This document shows, in pieces, positions 9,910 through 22,998 of a stretch of DNA of 64,000 bases. Position numbers and translations under genes: made by a program. This stretch comes from Streptomyces sp. CB02366 (GTDB lineage Bacteria > Actinomycetota > Actinomycetes > Streptomycetales > Streptomycetaceae): NCBI RefSeq assembly GCF_001905905.1, contig NZ_LIVT01000001.1:851952-915951 (forward strand), given 5' to 3'. Under the pieces are notes generated by a model that was not told the origin of the DNA, searched no databases, and saw only the letters and a program-made list of their open reading frames with translations. Each line of letters starts with the position of its first letter. The stretch's first letter is position 1.

Positions 9910-11841
9910 GCGACGACCCACGTCCACTACCGGTTCGGGAGCCGTTCGGCGGCCAAAGCCTCCGGAGAGGTCCCGGTTACCGTTCTGGACGGACTGGCCG
10001 AGAGCTTCGCCGAGCCAGGCCCGGCCTTCATCGCTCTCGCCGCGCGGCTCCGCGAGGAGAGGGTTCTCGTCCTGGAGGGGCCGCACTCCGCGGGGCGACG
10101 GACCGCCGCCCTCATGTTGCTGCACCGTCTGGGTGCCACCCCGGTACACGTTATCGCCCGCGACACACCGTTAAACCGGCTCGTCCCCGAGCGGGAAGAC
10201 GAGCAGTCCGGTGGGGCGCGAGGCCACCTGCTGTGCGATCCGGTGACCCAGGCGGACAGACCGCTGCGCGAAGCGGAGTTGCTGGCCCTGCGGGACCGGC
10301 TCACCGAGCAGGACGCGTACGCGGTCATCACGATAGGGCTGAAGGCGCACCTGGAGGATGTGGAAGCCCACCTCTGGAAGCCGCCACCGTCGTCGGACGT
10401 CCTGCACGCCCACTTGGGGGCGCTCCTCGACCGCCGTGACGTCGCGGAGCTGCTGACCCTGCCCGTGGTCACGGAGTTCCTCTCGCGCGACCACCAGCCG
10501 CGGGAGGCCGCGGAGTTCGCAGCCGTCCTCGTGCGGTATCTGTCCGGAGAAGTCGAACACCGGCAGGTCCAGGATTTCTCGCTGTTGAAATTGGAGGCCC
10601 AGGTCCGTGAGTGGTTCGAGGAGGACGACTCCGCGCTGCACCTGCGGGAGAAGGCGTTCCTCATCGCCCTCGCAGCCTTCGACGAGGGGCCGTACGCGCT
10701 GACGGCGGAGGTGAGCGACGGGCTCTATGCCCACCTCCAACGGACCGCCGACTCTCGTCTGCAAGCCGCCGTACCGGTGTTCGGTACGCATATCGAGAAG
10801 CGCGTCCAACGTGCCCGCGCCCATCGCTACGAGGCCGAGGAACCCACCGAGTGGGGACCGGTGCGCCAGGTCAAGGCGGCCTACCGGGATGAACGTGCAG
10901 CCTTCGTCCTCCTGCGGGAGGTGTGGACCGGCCACCCGTCCGCACGCCCCGCGTTGGTGCGGTGGCTTCAGGATCTCTCGGGAGACGGCCGGCCCCTGGT
11001 CCGAACCCGCGCGGCGTCCACAGCGGCCGTTCTCGCTCATACCGATCTTCCCTCGGCCATGGCTCTGGTCATCGAACCCTGGGCCTCCTCCGTCGCCTTC
11101 GGCCCCCGCAGCGTGGCCGTGAACGCTTTGGCGCTCACGCACGGCATCGGCACACCGAACGTCCCGCGCATCCTCGACGCCTGGTGCGACAGCAAAACGC
11201 CACATCTGCGCTGGGTAGCGATCCGCACGCACGGACTGATCGGACCCGAACGGCCGGTGGAGACGCTGGCCGCCCTGCGGGCAGCCGCCCGGCACGGGGA
11301 CCTCGACGCCATGTCGGAGGCGGACGACACGGCGGCGGACGACGCTCAACTGGACCAGGTATTGGCCGAGTCGGTCGAACTGCTGCTGCTTTCACCCGCC
11401 CAGGACCAGGTTCTTCCAGAGCTGCGGAGAACGCTGCACAACGATCGCCACGCGTTCGACCTGGCCATCGGGGGGTTCCTCGGAGCCTGTCGTCGGACCG
11501 GGGACGACGAACCGGGCGGGCGGCCGCTTCTCCTCGACCGGTACGGGCAGTCCGCTCCGGCCGGTGATGCCGTGGCGGCCCAGATCGCGGGACTCTGGCG
11601 CACGGCTCTGAGCGACCGTGCCCACCGGTCCGAAGCCCTCGACGTCCTGCGTCTGTGGGTGCTCTCGGCAGACGGCGACGCACAGGCCGAACGGTCCATG
11701 GTCCTGCTGCTACCCGCCCTGGCCGAAGGTGCCCAGGAATGGCGGCGCATCGACCACCTGCTGCGCACGGTGCCCGGCGAGGACACCAAGGCGCCGCCTC
11801 CGGTGGCAGGCCGTCTGCGCGCCACTCTGCCACGCCCCTGA
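9628..11841 (+). CDS. Large P-loop/alpha-solenoid protein (STAND-like), TTA-containing
   Basis: 737 residues; ATG overlaps the cyclase stop. Order: a disordered acidic N-terminus (1-65); the Gly/His beta motif at 79-94 followed by TTHVHYRFG; a degenerate Walker A, GPHSAGRRT (151-159), where Arg replaces the usual Lys; a nucleotide-binding-like middle; and, from ~430, helical HEAT-like repeats (e.g. RPALVRWLQDL, VRTRAASTAAVLA). Such layouts are seen in STAND-type sensors of actinobacterial conflict systems, but a complete NTPase is not proven. Leu182 is encoded by TTA (10171-10173). Inference: sensor, scaffold or adaptor that docks to the cyclase through the shared motif. No specific family recognised with certainty. 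Confidence 0.6.
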   Translation: MSSAPKARPGEGDGSTPSTDAPSPDADGTRQPEQAADDGAGDRPQDAWAARRDLRYHTPRAMGLGDRARIGGGVLGGVNHGIGGGTFHGDVHLGATTHVHYRFGSRSAAKASGEVPVTVLDGLAESFAEPGPAFIALAARLREERVLVLEGPHSAGRRTAALMLLHRLGATPVHVIARDTPLNRLVPEREDEQSGGARGHLLCDPVTQADRPLREAELLALRDRLTEQDAYAVITIGLKAHLEDVEAHLWKPPPSSDVLHAHLGALLDRRDVAELLTLPVVTEFLSRDHQPREAAEFAAVLVRYLSGEVEHRQVQDFSLLKLEAQVREWFEEDDSALHLREKAFLIALAAFDEGPYALTAEVSDGLYAHLQRTADSRLQAAVPVFGTHIEKRVQRARAHRYEAEEPTEWGPVRQVKAAYRDERAAFVLLREVWTGHPSARPALVRWLQDLSGDGRPLVRTRAASTAAVLAHTDLPSAMALVIEPWASSVAFGPRSVAVNALALTHGIGTPNVPRILDAWCDSKTPHLRWVAIRTHGLIGPERPVETLAALRAAARHGDLDAMSEADDTAADDAQLDQVLAESVELLLLSPAQDQVLPELRRTLHNDRHAFDLAIGGFLGACRRTGDDEPGGRPLLLDRYGQSAPAGDAVAAQIAGLWRTALSDRAHRSEALDVLRLWVLSADGDAQAERSMVLLLPALAEGAQEWRRIDHLLRTVPGEDTKAPPPVAGRLRATLPRP

Positions 11842-11875
11842 TATCCCGGCCCGACCCGCCCAGGAGATCCGTAAT

Positions 11876-13213
11876 ATGACCCCTTTCCCACGGCCACCCG
11901 AATGGATGCAGCCGCCCCACCGCCACTCGGTCCTGAAGGACCCGGTGCTGACCGTGCGGAAGCTCTCCCGCCTGGGCTTCGTTCCCCGCGGGCTCACCCG
12001 CATCGATCACGCCCTCGTCTTCTCCACCCCCGCCGGTACGTACATCACCTGCCTGCCGCCCCTGCGGCCCTCGCGCAGGGAAGCCGTCAGACGGCGCTAC
12101 ACCGCGGTGCACGAGGTGGACATGGGTGTTCATCCGCTCCGTCTGAAGTTGGCCCTGCCGAGTGACAACGACGCCCTGCAGTTCGAGGCGGCTGTGGAGC
12201 TGACTTGGCAGGTAGGCGACCCGGCGGTGTTCGTCGCCTCCGGCATCCGCGACGTACCACGCCTGCTGGGGAGTGAACTGGAGCAGGCGGCGCGATCGGT
12301 GACGCGCGGCTTCCGCGTGACCGACAGCGCGGAGGCCGAGGACGCGGTGCTCCGGGCGGTGCGGGCCCGGCTACGGCTCGGTGCGGCCGCGGGTCTCATC
12401 GTGACGTGGACGCTGCGACTGCACCGGGACCGGGACAGTATCGAGCACCAGCGCCGCATGCAGGGCATCGGTCACGCGGCAGACGAGCGAATCCACCGCG
12501 AGCAACTCGGCATGACCGAGGACGCCGAGACGGACCGTCGGGTGCGACGACGGGACGAACTGGAGACCGAGCGAGCGCTCGCCTACGGACAGCTCCGGCA
12601 GGACGTGCTCCTACGGCAGCAACAGTGGCAGACGGAACTCCGCGAGGGGGAATCGGCGAAGATCGACTTCTACCGGAAGCAGTTGGAGCAGGGCGGTGTC
12701 CGCGCCTGGGCCCTGCATCTGGCCGAGCGTCCGGAGGATTTACGCCTGGTCATTCAGAGCCTGCGTGAGGACCAGGTGAACATAATCCGCGCCAAGGCGG
12801 ACATGGTCGCCAAACTGCTCGGCGGGGACGATGCGGAGAGCTACGAACTCGAGGGCCCCAAGGAGCTCGCGCTGCGGGCCCTGAACGACATCCTCAACCA
12901 GCAGCTGCCGGGGGCGACGGCCGGGCAGGGGCCCGGCATGACCCTGCCGCCCGTGTCGGGCGTCCCGGCGGACCTGCCCCAGCAGAGGGCGGAACCCACC
13001 GCCGGCTCCCCCAAATCCAGGGTCTGTGATGTCGGCGCTCCGGACGCCACCGCCGGTATGTTCCCCGACTGGCAGCCGCCGCCCGGTTCTCTCACCGGCC
13101 CAGCCGAGCCCTCCCGCTCGGCCGAAACCGCTCCGGTGCGGTCGCCCGGCCAGGGCGAGGTGTCCGGAGTGGCACCCGCCGAGGAGAACCTCCCGGAGGA
13201 GGACCGACGATGA
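11876..13213 (+). CDS. SPFH/band-7-like protein, TTA-containing
   Basis: 445 residues; ATG preceded by CAGGAGATC, 34 bp after the previous gene. The N-terminal half has band-7 features: a beta-rich core (e.g. ALQFEAAVELTWQVGD), then the AEAEDAVLRAVRARLRL helix. Residues ~190-270 are a highly charged predicted coiled coil (QQQWQTELREGESAKID). The C-terminal ~100 residues are Pro/Gly-rich and disordered. There is no clear signal peptide or transmembrane helix, unlike most stomatins, so membrane association would be peripheral or via partners. Leu289 is encoded by TTA (12740-12742). SPFH proteins scaffold membrane microdomains and often pair with membrane proteases. Stop overlaps the next start (ATGA). 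Confidence 0.6.
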   Translation: MTPFPRPPEWMQPPHRHSVLKDPVLTVRKLSRLGFVPRGLTRIDHALVFSTPAGTYITCLPPLRPSRREAVRRRYTAVHEVDMGVHPLRLKLALPSDNDALQFEAAVELTWQVGDPAVFVASGIRDVPRLLGSELEQAARSVTRGFRVTDSAEAEDAVLRAVRARLRLGAAAGLIVTWTLRLHRDRDSIEHQRRMQGIGHAADERIHREQLGMTEDAETDRRVRRRDELETERALAYGQLRQDVLLRQQQWQTELREGESAKIDFYRKQLEQGGVRAWALHLAERPEDLRLVIQSLREDQVNIIRAKADMVAKLLGGDDAESYELEGPKELALRALNDILNQQLPGATAGQGPGMTLPPVSGVPADLPQQRAEPTAGSPKSRVCDVGAPDATAGMFPDWQPPPGSLTGPAEPSRSAETAPVRSPGQGEVSGVAPAEENLPEEDRR

Positions 13214-13734
13214 GCACCTCGCCTTCACCGCTTACCGGGCCCACCCCCGGTGTCGAGACCGCTGCTCGCCTCCTGGCGGATCTTCGAGCCGAGATCGCCC
13301 GTGCCGACAGCAAAGCAGCCGTGGTGGTCGCCGCCCTCGGCATGAGTGGGGGCGTCATCAGCGGCGTCCTGGTCGGCCGGGACTGGACGCCGAACGATCT
13401 GTCGCGCGTCGGCGCCTGCCTGTGGTGGACGGGTACAGCCGTGCTGACCGCGGCTCTGCTGTGCCTGCTGATGGCAGTGCTGCCTCGCTACCGCGTCAGC
13501 GACTGGACGCCGGGCTCACCTTTGACCTACTTCGGCGACATCCAGCGCGCCGTGCGGCAGAACCAGCTCCCGGAAGCCCTCGCGACCACGGAGCGTCTGC
13601 CGATGACCTCGCTCCTGGCCGCACTCACGGAGACCAGCCGCATCGCGGCGCGCAAACACCAGTGGATACGGGCAGGGCTCGTCGCCTTCTGCCTCGCCGC
13701 ACTGCTGCTTCCCACTGCCGTGGCCATCGGCTGA
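13210..13734 (+). CDS. PycTM/DUF5706-like transmembrane effector
   Basis: 174 residues; starts inside the previous stop codon, with GGAGGA as ribosome-binding site. The signature ARADSKAAVVVAALGMSGGV near residue 30 resembles the ADxKA-type opening of the Pycsar effector domain PycTM (DUF5706). Hydrophobic segments lie at ~35-57, ~78-98 and ~152-172, with a cytoplasmic middle containing YFGDIQRAVRQ and LTETSRIAARKHQ. In Pycsar systems such proteins respond to cyclic pyrimidine nucleotides by disrupting the inner membrane. Here a cyclase is three genes upstream in the same operon. Identification by pattern, not by search. Confidence 0.65.
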   Translation: MSTSPSPLTGPTPGVETAARLLADLRAEIARADSKAAVVVAALGMSGGVISGVLVGRDWTPNDLSRVGACLWWTGTAVLTAALLCLLMAVLPRYRVSDWTPGSPLTYFGDIQRAVRQNQLPEALATTERLPMTSLLAALTETSRIAARKHQWIRAGLVAFCLAALLLPTAVAIG

Positions 13735-13757
13735 CGTCACCACACCCGAGGAGGAAC

Positions 13758-14780
13758 ATGCCCGAGCACCCGCCCGAACCGTCGCCCCTCGGCGCACGGC
13801 ATCCCGAATTCGATGATCTCGACTACCGTCACTCACCGGGCAACCGGGTATACCTCTCCGCCCGGCAGCGCCGAGTGGATGCCACCGCGCTGGGGCGGCT
13901 CGCCCTGTACCTGCCGAACTTCCTGCTCAGCTTGGCGTCCGTAGCTCTGGCAGCCTGGCTGTTGGAACTCGCGTGGGGGCTGCCCCTCTGCATCCCTATG
14001 TTCGTGTGGCTCGTTTCGGGGGCCCTGGTCTTCCATCGCCCCACGGAGAACCTGTTCGCCCGGCGGGTGCTGAGGCTGCGCTATCCGCTTCCCGGCGAAT
14101 TCTCCCGCCTCGAACCGATCTGGCGCGAAGTGACCGGACGCGCGGGCGTCGAGGGTCGCCGCTACCGCCTGTGGGTCGAGGACAGCGACGAGCTCAACGC
14201 GTACGCAGCCGCAGGCCACATCGTCGGCGTCACCCGGTATGCCGTGGAACAACTGCCGAGCGCCCAGCTCGCCGCCGTGCTTGCCCACGAACTCGGCCAC
14301 CACACCGGCGGACACAGCTGGTCAGGACTGCTGGGGTACTGGTATGCCCTGCCCGGCCGGGTCGTCTGCCGGGTTGGACGGCGGTTACTCGTGGGCGCGC
14401 TCGTCGCCGCTCGACGTCGCTCCTGCATCGTCCCGCTCGTCCTCATCGCCGGTCTTACGATCATGGTGTTCGGCTCCGCCACCGTCCTGCTCGCCCTTCC
14501 GTTTCCCCTGCTTGCCCTGCCTTACGCGATGGCTGCCCTCAACCGGCGCGCGGAGTTGCGGGCGGACCGACACGCGGCGTCGCTGGGCTTCGCGCCCATG
14601 CTGATGGAAGCTCTCCAGGCTGGGGAGAACTCGGAGAGACCGCTCCCCTGCCCGTCTGCACAGGGCGTATACGGGCGAAGGAGAGGTCGGAGACGGCCGC
14701 TGACGCACCTGTTGGACTCTCACCCCGACCTCGCAACCCGCCTGCACCACCTGCGCCGCTATACGGAGCCGCCGCGCTGA
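13758..14780 (+). CDS. Membrane-bound M48-family metallopeptidase, TTA-containing
   Basis: 340 residues; ATG follows GAGGAGG. Two adjacent hydrophobic segments occur near residues 48-90, then a catalytic domain with zinc motif HELGHH (His177, Glu178, His181) and the third ligand in ELRAD (Glu266, Asp270). A further hydrophobic hairpin lies at ~215-255. This is the HtpX/Ste24-like M48 plan. Leu210 is TTA (14385-14387). Last gene of the cluster, followed by a strong terminator. Next to an SPFH protein and a PycTM-like protein, it could process or remove the membrane effector, or be itself an effector. It is clearly different from the housekeeping HtpX at 43596-44459. Confidence 0.8.
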   Translation: MPEHPPEPSPLGARHPEFDDLDYRHSPGNRVYLSARQRRVDATALGRLALYLPNFLLSLASVALAAWLLELAWGLPLCIPMFVWLVSGALVFHRPTENLFARRVLRLRYPLPGEFSRLEPIWREVTGRAGVEGRRYRLWVEDSDELNAYAAAGHIVGVTRYAVEQLPSAQLAAVLAHELGHHTGGHSWSGLLGYWYALPGRVVCRVGRRLLVGALVAARRRSCIVPLVLIAGLTIMVFGSATVLLALPFPLLALPYAMAALNRRAELRADRHAASLGFAPMLMEALQAGENSERPLPCPSAQGVYGRRRGRRRPLTHLLDSHPDLATRLHHLRRYTEPPR

Positions 14781-14801
14781 TCCCGGACAGTCCCGCCCAC
14801 G

Positions 14802-14846
14802 CCGGAGGGCGGCCACCCCGTTGTGCACGGGGTGACCGCCCTCCGG
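14802..14846. terminator. Bidirectional terminator between the accessory cluster and rpoC
   Basis: 19-bp inverted repeat with one mismatch (14802-14820 with 14828-14846, 7-nt loop), between the convergent M48 peptidase and rpoC genes. Confidence 0.8.
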
Positions 14847-14869
14847 TCGGTCAAGCGAAAGCCACTCGC

Positions 14870-18769
<3,900 letters not shown>

Positions 18770-18830
18770 TTGTCGTCAATCCCTCTTTCGGGGTCTCGTC
18801 TCAATCAATGGTCTGAACGGGTCCGGGGAG

Positions 18831-18861
18831 GGCCGGCCGCCTCGGAGCGAGGCGGCCGGCC
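18831..18861 (-). promoter_or_regulatory. Perfect hairpin between rpoB and rpoC
   Basis: 14-bp perfect inverted repeat with a 3-nt loop (18831-18844 with 18848-18861), 7 bp after the rpoB stop. No T-run follows. It may be a partial terminator, processing signal or stabiliser of the rpoB 3' end. Confidence 0.5.
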
Positions 18862-18867
18862 GGCCCG

Positions 18868-21800
18868 TCAGACCTCTTCGACGCTGCTCGGCTCGCGCCG
18901 GGACAGGTCGATACCGAGCTCCTCCGCCGCACGGAAGACGTCCTCGTCCGTGTCGCGCATCTCGATGGACATGCCGTCCGAGGACAGCACCTCCACGTTG
19001 AGGCAGAGCGACTGCATTTCCTTGATGAGCACCTTGAAGGACTCGGGAATGCCGGGCTCGGGGATGTTTTCGCCCTTGACGATGGCCTCGTAGACCTTCA
19101 CGCGGCCGGTCACGTCGTCGGACTTGATCGTCAGGAGCTCCTGGAGGGCGTATGCGGCGCCGTAAGCCTCAAGGGCCCACACCTCCATCTCACCGAAGCG
19201 CTGACCACCGAACTGCGCCTTACCACCCAGCGGCTGCTGGGTGATCATCGAGTACGGGCCGGTCGAGCGCGCGTGGAGCTTGTCGTCGACCAGGTGGTGC
19301 AGCTTGAGGATGTACATGTACCCGACCGAGACCGGGTCCGGGAACGGCTCGCCGGAGCGGCCGTCGTAGAGCTGGGCCTTGCCGGAGGGCTGGACCAGCC
19401 GGTCGCCGTCGCGGTTGGGGATCGTGGCCTGGAAGAGGCCGGTGATCTCGTCCTCGCGCGCACCGTCGAAGACGGGCGTGGCGACGTTGGTGCCGGGGGC
19501 GACCTGGTCGGCGCCGATGGCCTGCAGGCGCTGGGCCCACTCGTCACCGAGGCCGGAGACGTCCCAGCCGCGGCTGGCGAGCCAGCCGAGGTGGATCTCC
19601 AGGACCTGTCCCGGGTTCATTCGGGACGGGACGCCCAGCGGGTTGAGGATGATGTCGACCGGGGTGCCGTCCTCCAGGAACGGCATGTCCTCGATCGGCA
19701 GGATCTTGGAGATGACGCCCTTGTTGCCGTGACGGCCGGCGAGCTTGTCACCGTCGGTGATCTTGCGCTTCTGCGCGACGTAGACGCGGACCAGCTGGTT
19801 CACGCCCGGCGGCAGCTCGTCGCCCTCTTCGCGGTCGAAGACGCGGACGCCGATGACCTTGCCGATCTCACCGTGCGGCACCTTCAGCGAGGTGTCGCGC
19901 ACCTCGCGCGCCTTCTCACCGAAGATCGCGCGGAGCAGGCGCTCCTCGGGGGTCAGCTCGGTCTCGCCCTTGGGCGTGACCTTGCCGACGAGGATGTCGC
20001 CGGCGACGACCTCGGCGCCGATGCGGATGATGCCGCGCTCGTCGAGGTCGGCGAGGACCTCCTCGGAGACGTTCGGGATGTCCCGGGTGATCTCCTCGGG
20101 GCCGAGCTTGGTGTCACGGGCGTCGACCTCGTGCTCCTCGATGTGGATCGAGGAGAGGACGTCGTCCTGCACGAGGCGCTGCGACAGGATGATCGCGTCC
20201 TCGTAGTTGTGACCCTCCCACGGCATGAACGCCACGAGCAGGTTCTTGCCGAGGGCCATCTCACCGTTCTCGGTGGCCGGTCCGTCGGCGAGCACCTGGT
20301 CGGCCACGATCCGGTCGCCCTCGGAGACGACGACCTTCTGGTTGACCGAGGTGCCCTGGTTGGAGCGCATGAACTTGGCGATGCGGTACGTGGTGTACGT
20401 GCCGTCGTCGTTCGTGACGGTGATGTAGTCCGCGGAGACCTCCTGGACCACACCGTCCTTCTCCGCCTTGAGCACGTCGCCGGCGTCGGTGGCGCAGCGG
20501 TACTCCATGCCGGTGCCGACGAGCGGGGCCTCCGACTTAATCAGCGGCACCGCCTGACGCATCATGTTCGCGCCCATGAGGGCACGGTTGGCGTCGTCGT
20601 GCTCCAGGAAGGGGATCATCGCGGTGGCGACGGACACCATCTGGCGCGGCGAGACGTCCATGTAGTCGACGTCCGTGCCGGGCACGTAGTCGACCTCTCC
20701 GCCACGACGGCGGACCAGGACGCGCGGCTCGGTGAAGCGCAGCTCGTCGTTGAGGGTCGCGTTCGCCTGGGCGATGACGAAGCGGTCCTCCTCGTCGGCG
20801 GTGATGTAGTCGACGTCGTCGGTGACCTGGCCGTCGACGACCTTGCGGTACGGCGTCTCGATGAAGCCGAACGCGTTGACGCGGCCGTACGAGGCGAGCG
20901 AACCGATCAGACCGATGTTCGGGCCTTCGGGGGTCTCGATCGGGCACATGCGTCCGTAGTGGGACGGGTGCACGTCTCGGACCTCGAAGCCCGCCCGCTC
21001 ACGGGAGAGACCACCCGGGCCGAGCGCCGACAGGCGGCGCTTGTGGGTGAGACCCGACAGCGGGTTGTTCTGGTCCATGAACTGCGACAGCTGGCTGGTG
21101 CCGAAGAACTCCTTGATGGAGGCGACGACCGGCCGGATGTTGATCAGGGTCTGCGGCGTGATCGCCTCGACGTCCTGGGTGGTCATGCGCTCGCGCACGA
21201 CGCGCTCCATCCGCGCCAGGCCCGTGCGGACCTGGTTCTGGATGAGCTCGCCGACGTTGCGCAGACGACGGTTGCCGAAGTGGTCGATGTCGTCGGTCTC
21301 GACGACGATCTCCCGGCCGGACTCGCCGATCGTCTCGGTCTCGCCGGCGTGCAGCTTGACCAGGTACTTGATGGTCGCGATGACGTCGTCGGTGGTGAGC
21401 ACCCCGGCGTCCAGCGGCTCGTCGGCGCCGAGCTTCTTGTTCACCTTGTAGCGGCCGACCTTCGCGAGGTCGTAGCGCTTCGGGTTGAAGTAGAGGTTCT
21501 CGAGCAGCGTCTGGGCGGCCTCGCGCGTGGGCGGCTCGCCCGGGCGCAGCTTGCGGTAGATGTCGAGCAGCGCGTCGTCTTGGCCCTGGGTGTGGTCCTT
21601 CTCCAGGGTGGCGCGCATGGACTCGTACTCGCCGAACTCCTCCAGGATCTGCTCGGTGGTCCAGCCGAGAGCCTTCAGGAGGACGGTGACGGACTGCTTG
21701 CGCTTGCGGTCGATGCGGACACCGACCATGTCGCGCTTGTCGATCTCCATCTCCAGCCAGGCGCCCCGGGAGGGGATGATCTTGGCGGAGAAGATGTCCT

Positions 21801-22353
21801 TGTCGGACGTCTTGTCGATGGAGGAGTCGAAGTAGACACCCGGCGAGCGGACCAGCTGCGACACGACGACACGCTCGGTGCCGTTGATGACGAAGGTGCC
21901 CTTGTTGGTCATGAGCGGGAAGTCGCCCATGAAGACCGTCTGGGACTTGATCTCGCCGGTCTCGTTGTTGGTGAACTCGGCTGTGACGAAGAGCGGGGCC
22001 GCGTACGTGAAGTCGCGCTCCTTGCACTCGTCGATCGAGTTCTTCGGGGGCTCGAAGCGGTGGTCGCGGAACGTAAGCGACATCGACCCGGAGAAGTCCT
22101 CGATCGGAGAGATCTCCTCGAAGATCTCCTCCAGGCCGGACTTGGTGGGGACGTCTTGTCCACTGTCCAGAGCAGCCTCGACGCGAGCCTTCCAGGCGGC
22201 GTTGCCGAGGAGCCAGTCAAAGCTCTCGGTCTGCAGCGCGAGGAGGTTCGGAACCTCGAGGGGCTCCTTGATCTTTGCAAAAGAGATGCGCAGCGGGGCG
22301 GTGCTGGCACCGTTGTTCGTATTCGCGGTCGAGGCGTTGCGCGAGGCGGCCAA
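18868..22353 (-). CDS. rpoB: RNA polymerase beta subunit
   Basis: 1161 residues. The TTG at 22353 is chosen over the longer open frame because it follows GGAAGGA and gives the standard Streptomyces start (M)[13 protein letters not shown]. The rifampicin region is wild type in form ([19 protein letters not shown], then [13 protein letters not shown]), so a sensitive allele is predicted. The C-terminus has the clamp-linked conserved block [20 protein letters not shown]. It has its own good promoter at 22536-22564 besides likely readthrough from rplJL. Confidence 0.99.
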   Translation of the reverse strand: MAASRNASTANTNNGASTAPLRISFAKIKEPLEVPNLLALQTESFDWLLGNAAWKARVEAALDSGQDVPTKSGLEEIFEEISPIEDFSGSMSLTFRDHRFEPPKNSIDECKERDFTYAAPLFVTAEFTNNETGEIKSQTVFMGDFPLMTNKGTFVINGTERVVVSQLVRSPGVYFDSSIDKTSDKDIFSAKIIPSRGAWLEMEIDKRDMVGVRIDRKRKQSVTVLLKALGWTTEQILEEFGEYESMRATLEKDHTQGQDDALLDIYRKLRPGEPPTREAAQTLLENLYFNPKRYDLAKVGRYKVNKKLGADEPLDAGVLTTDDVIATIKYLVKLHAGETETIGESGREIVVETDDIDHFGNRRLRNVGELIQNQVRTGLARMERVVRERMTTQDVEAITPQTLINIRPVVASIKEFFGTSQLSQFMDQNNPLSGLTHKRRLSALGPGGLSRERAGFEVRDVHPSHYGRMCPIETPEGPNIGLIGSLASYGRVNAFGFIETPYRKVVDGQVTDDVDYITADEEDRFVIAQANATLNDELRFTEPRVLVRRRGGEVDYVPGTDVDYMDVSPRQMVSVATAMIPFLEHDDANRALMGANMMRQAVPLIKSEAPLVGTGMEYRCATDAGDVLKAEKDGVVQEVSADYITVTNDDGTYTTYRIAKFMRSNQGTSVNQKVVVSEGDRIVADQVLADGPATENGEMALGKNLLVAFMPWEGHNYEDAIILSQRLVQDDVLSSIHIEEHEVDARDTKLGPEEITRDIPNVSEEVLADLDERGIIRIGAEVVAGDILVGKVTPKGETELTPEERLLRAIFGEKAREVRDTSLKVPHGEIGKVIGVRVFDREEGDELPPGVNQLVRVYVAQKRKITDGDKLAGRHGNKGVISKILPIEDMPFLEDGTPVDIILNPLGVPSRMNPGQVLEIHLGWLASRGWDVSGLGDEWAQRLQAIGADQVAPGTNVATPVFDGAREDEITGLFQATIPNRDGDRLVQPSGKAQLYDGRSGEPFPDPVSVGYMYILKLHHLVDDKLHARSTGPYSMITQQPLGGKAQFGGQRFGEMEVWALEAYGAAYALQELLTIKSDDVTGRVKVYEAIVKGENIPEPGIPESFKVLIKEMQSLCLNVEVLSSDGMSIEMRDTDEDVFRAAEELGIDLSRREPSSVEEV

Positions 22354-22535
22354 GAGGGGGTCCTTCCGAGGGCTCGGACTCACTACGCGCGTACCGGTCC
22401 CACCCTGTACACATAGACAGACCGTTCCGAATCGGTCGCAAACGACCAGGTCGGAGGGGGTCGGTCATCGGTGCTTCAGCGTGGGCATGCCCCTGGTGAC
22501 GGGCAGGAGGCAGCTAACAGGCAGCGCAAAGGGTC

Positions 22536-22564
22536 AGTGTAGCCAAGCGGCACACTGATGTCCA
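22536..22564 (-). promoter_or_regulatory. Promoter of rpoBC
   Basis: On the minus strand: -35 TGGACA (22559-22564), 17-bp spacer, -10 TACACT (22536-22541). This is a strong principal-sigma match, placing transcription start about 175 nt before the rpoB TTG. Elsewhere in the 645-bp rplL-rpoB interval I see GC-rich hairpins close to rplL and no gene. Confidence 0.7.
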
Positions 22565-22899
22565 GTCGGGGTTCTCAGAGACCCACGTTGCTCTCAACAG
22601 CTGTTCTCAACACCTATGTCTAGCCCTCACCCACGCGCGGGGTGCGCGCTTCTTTACTTCCCTCTTCACTCACGATCCATGCCTCGGATGCGGATCGAAG
22701 TGAGGACGCGTCCTGAGAATTGCGCGCCGCGTCCGGTTCGTCAAGGCCCGCCGGTCCGATCGGGCACGCCAGGAGTCTTCACCAGCCACCCCCAGGAGGC
22801 CCGCGAGGCCCCCGCCAGGCGTCCGCGAGAGGCGCACGGCGAAGATCACCCTACTCGTCGTCGTCGGAAGAGCAAGGCGACCGCCCCGGGCACGCCGAA

Positions 22900-22927
22900 G
22901 GGCGACCACCCGGATGGGTGATCGCCC
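22900..22927 (-). terminator. Hairpin after rplL, likely attenuator/terminator
   Basis: 12-bp inverted repeat with one mismatch (22900-22911 with 22916-22927, 4-nt loop) about 70 bp past the rplL stop. Further GC-rich hairpins lie between it and the gene (22933-22975). In bacteria this interval commonly attenuates ribosomal-protein transcription before rpoB. Confidence 0.55.
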
Positions 22928-22998
22928 TCGACGCGGGCCCCGAGGGGCCCGGAGTGGGCGCCCGAGGCGCCCGGGGAGCCCGGAGGACTCCCGAGGTG

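Noticed and set aside
7994..14780. Integrated phage or ICE
   Set aside because: No integrase, structural genes, attachment repeats or adjacent tRNA were seen at either end of the cluster.
22354..22383. 10-residue longer RpoB start
   Set aside because: TTG 22353 has a good ribosome-binding site and gives the 1161-residue form typical of Streptomyces.
19273..22416. 1047-codon plus-strand open frame
   Set aside because: Exact antisense shadow of rpoB with no recognisable domain.
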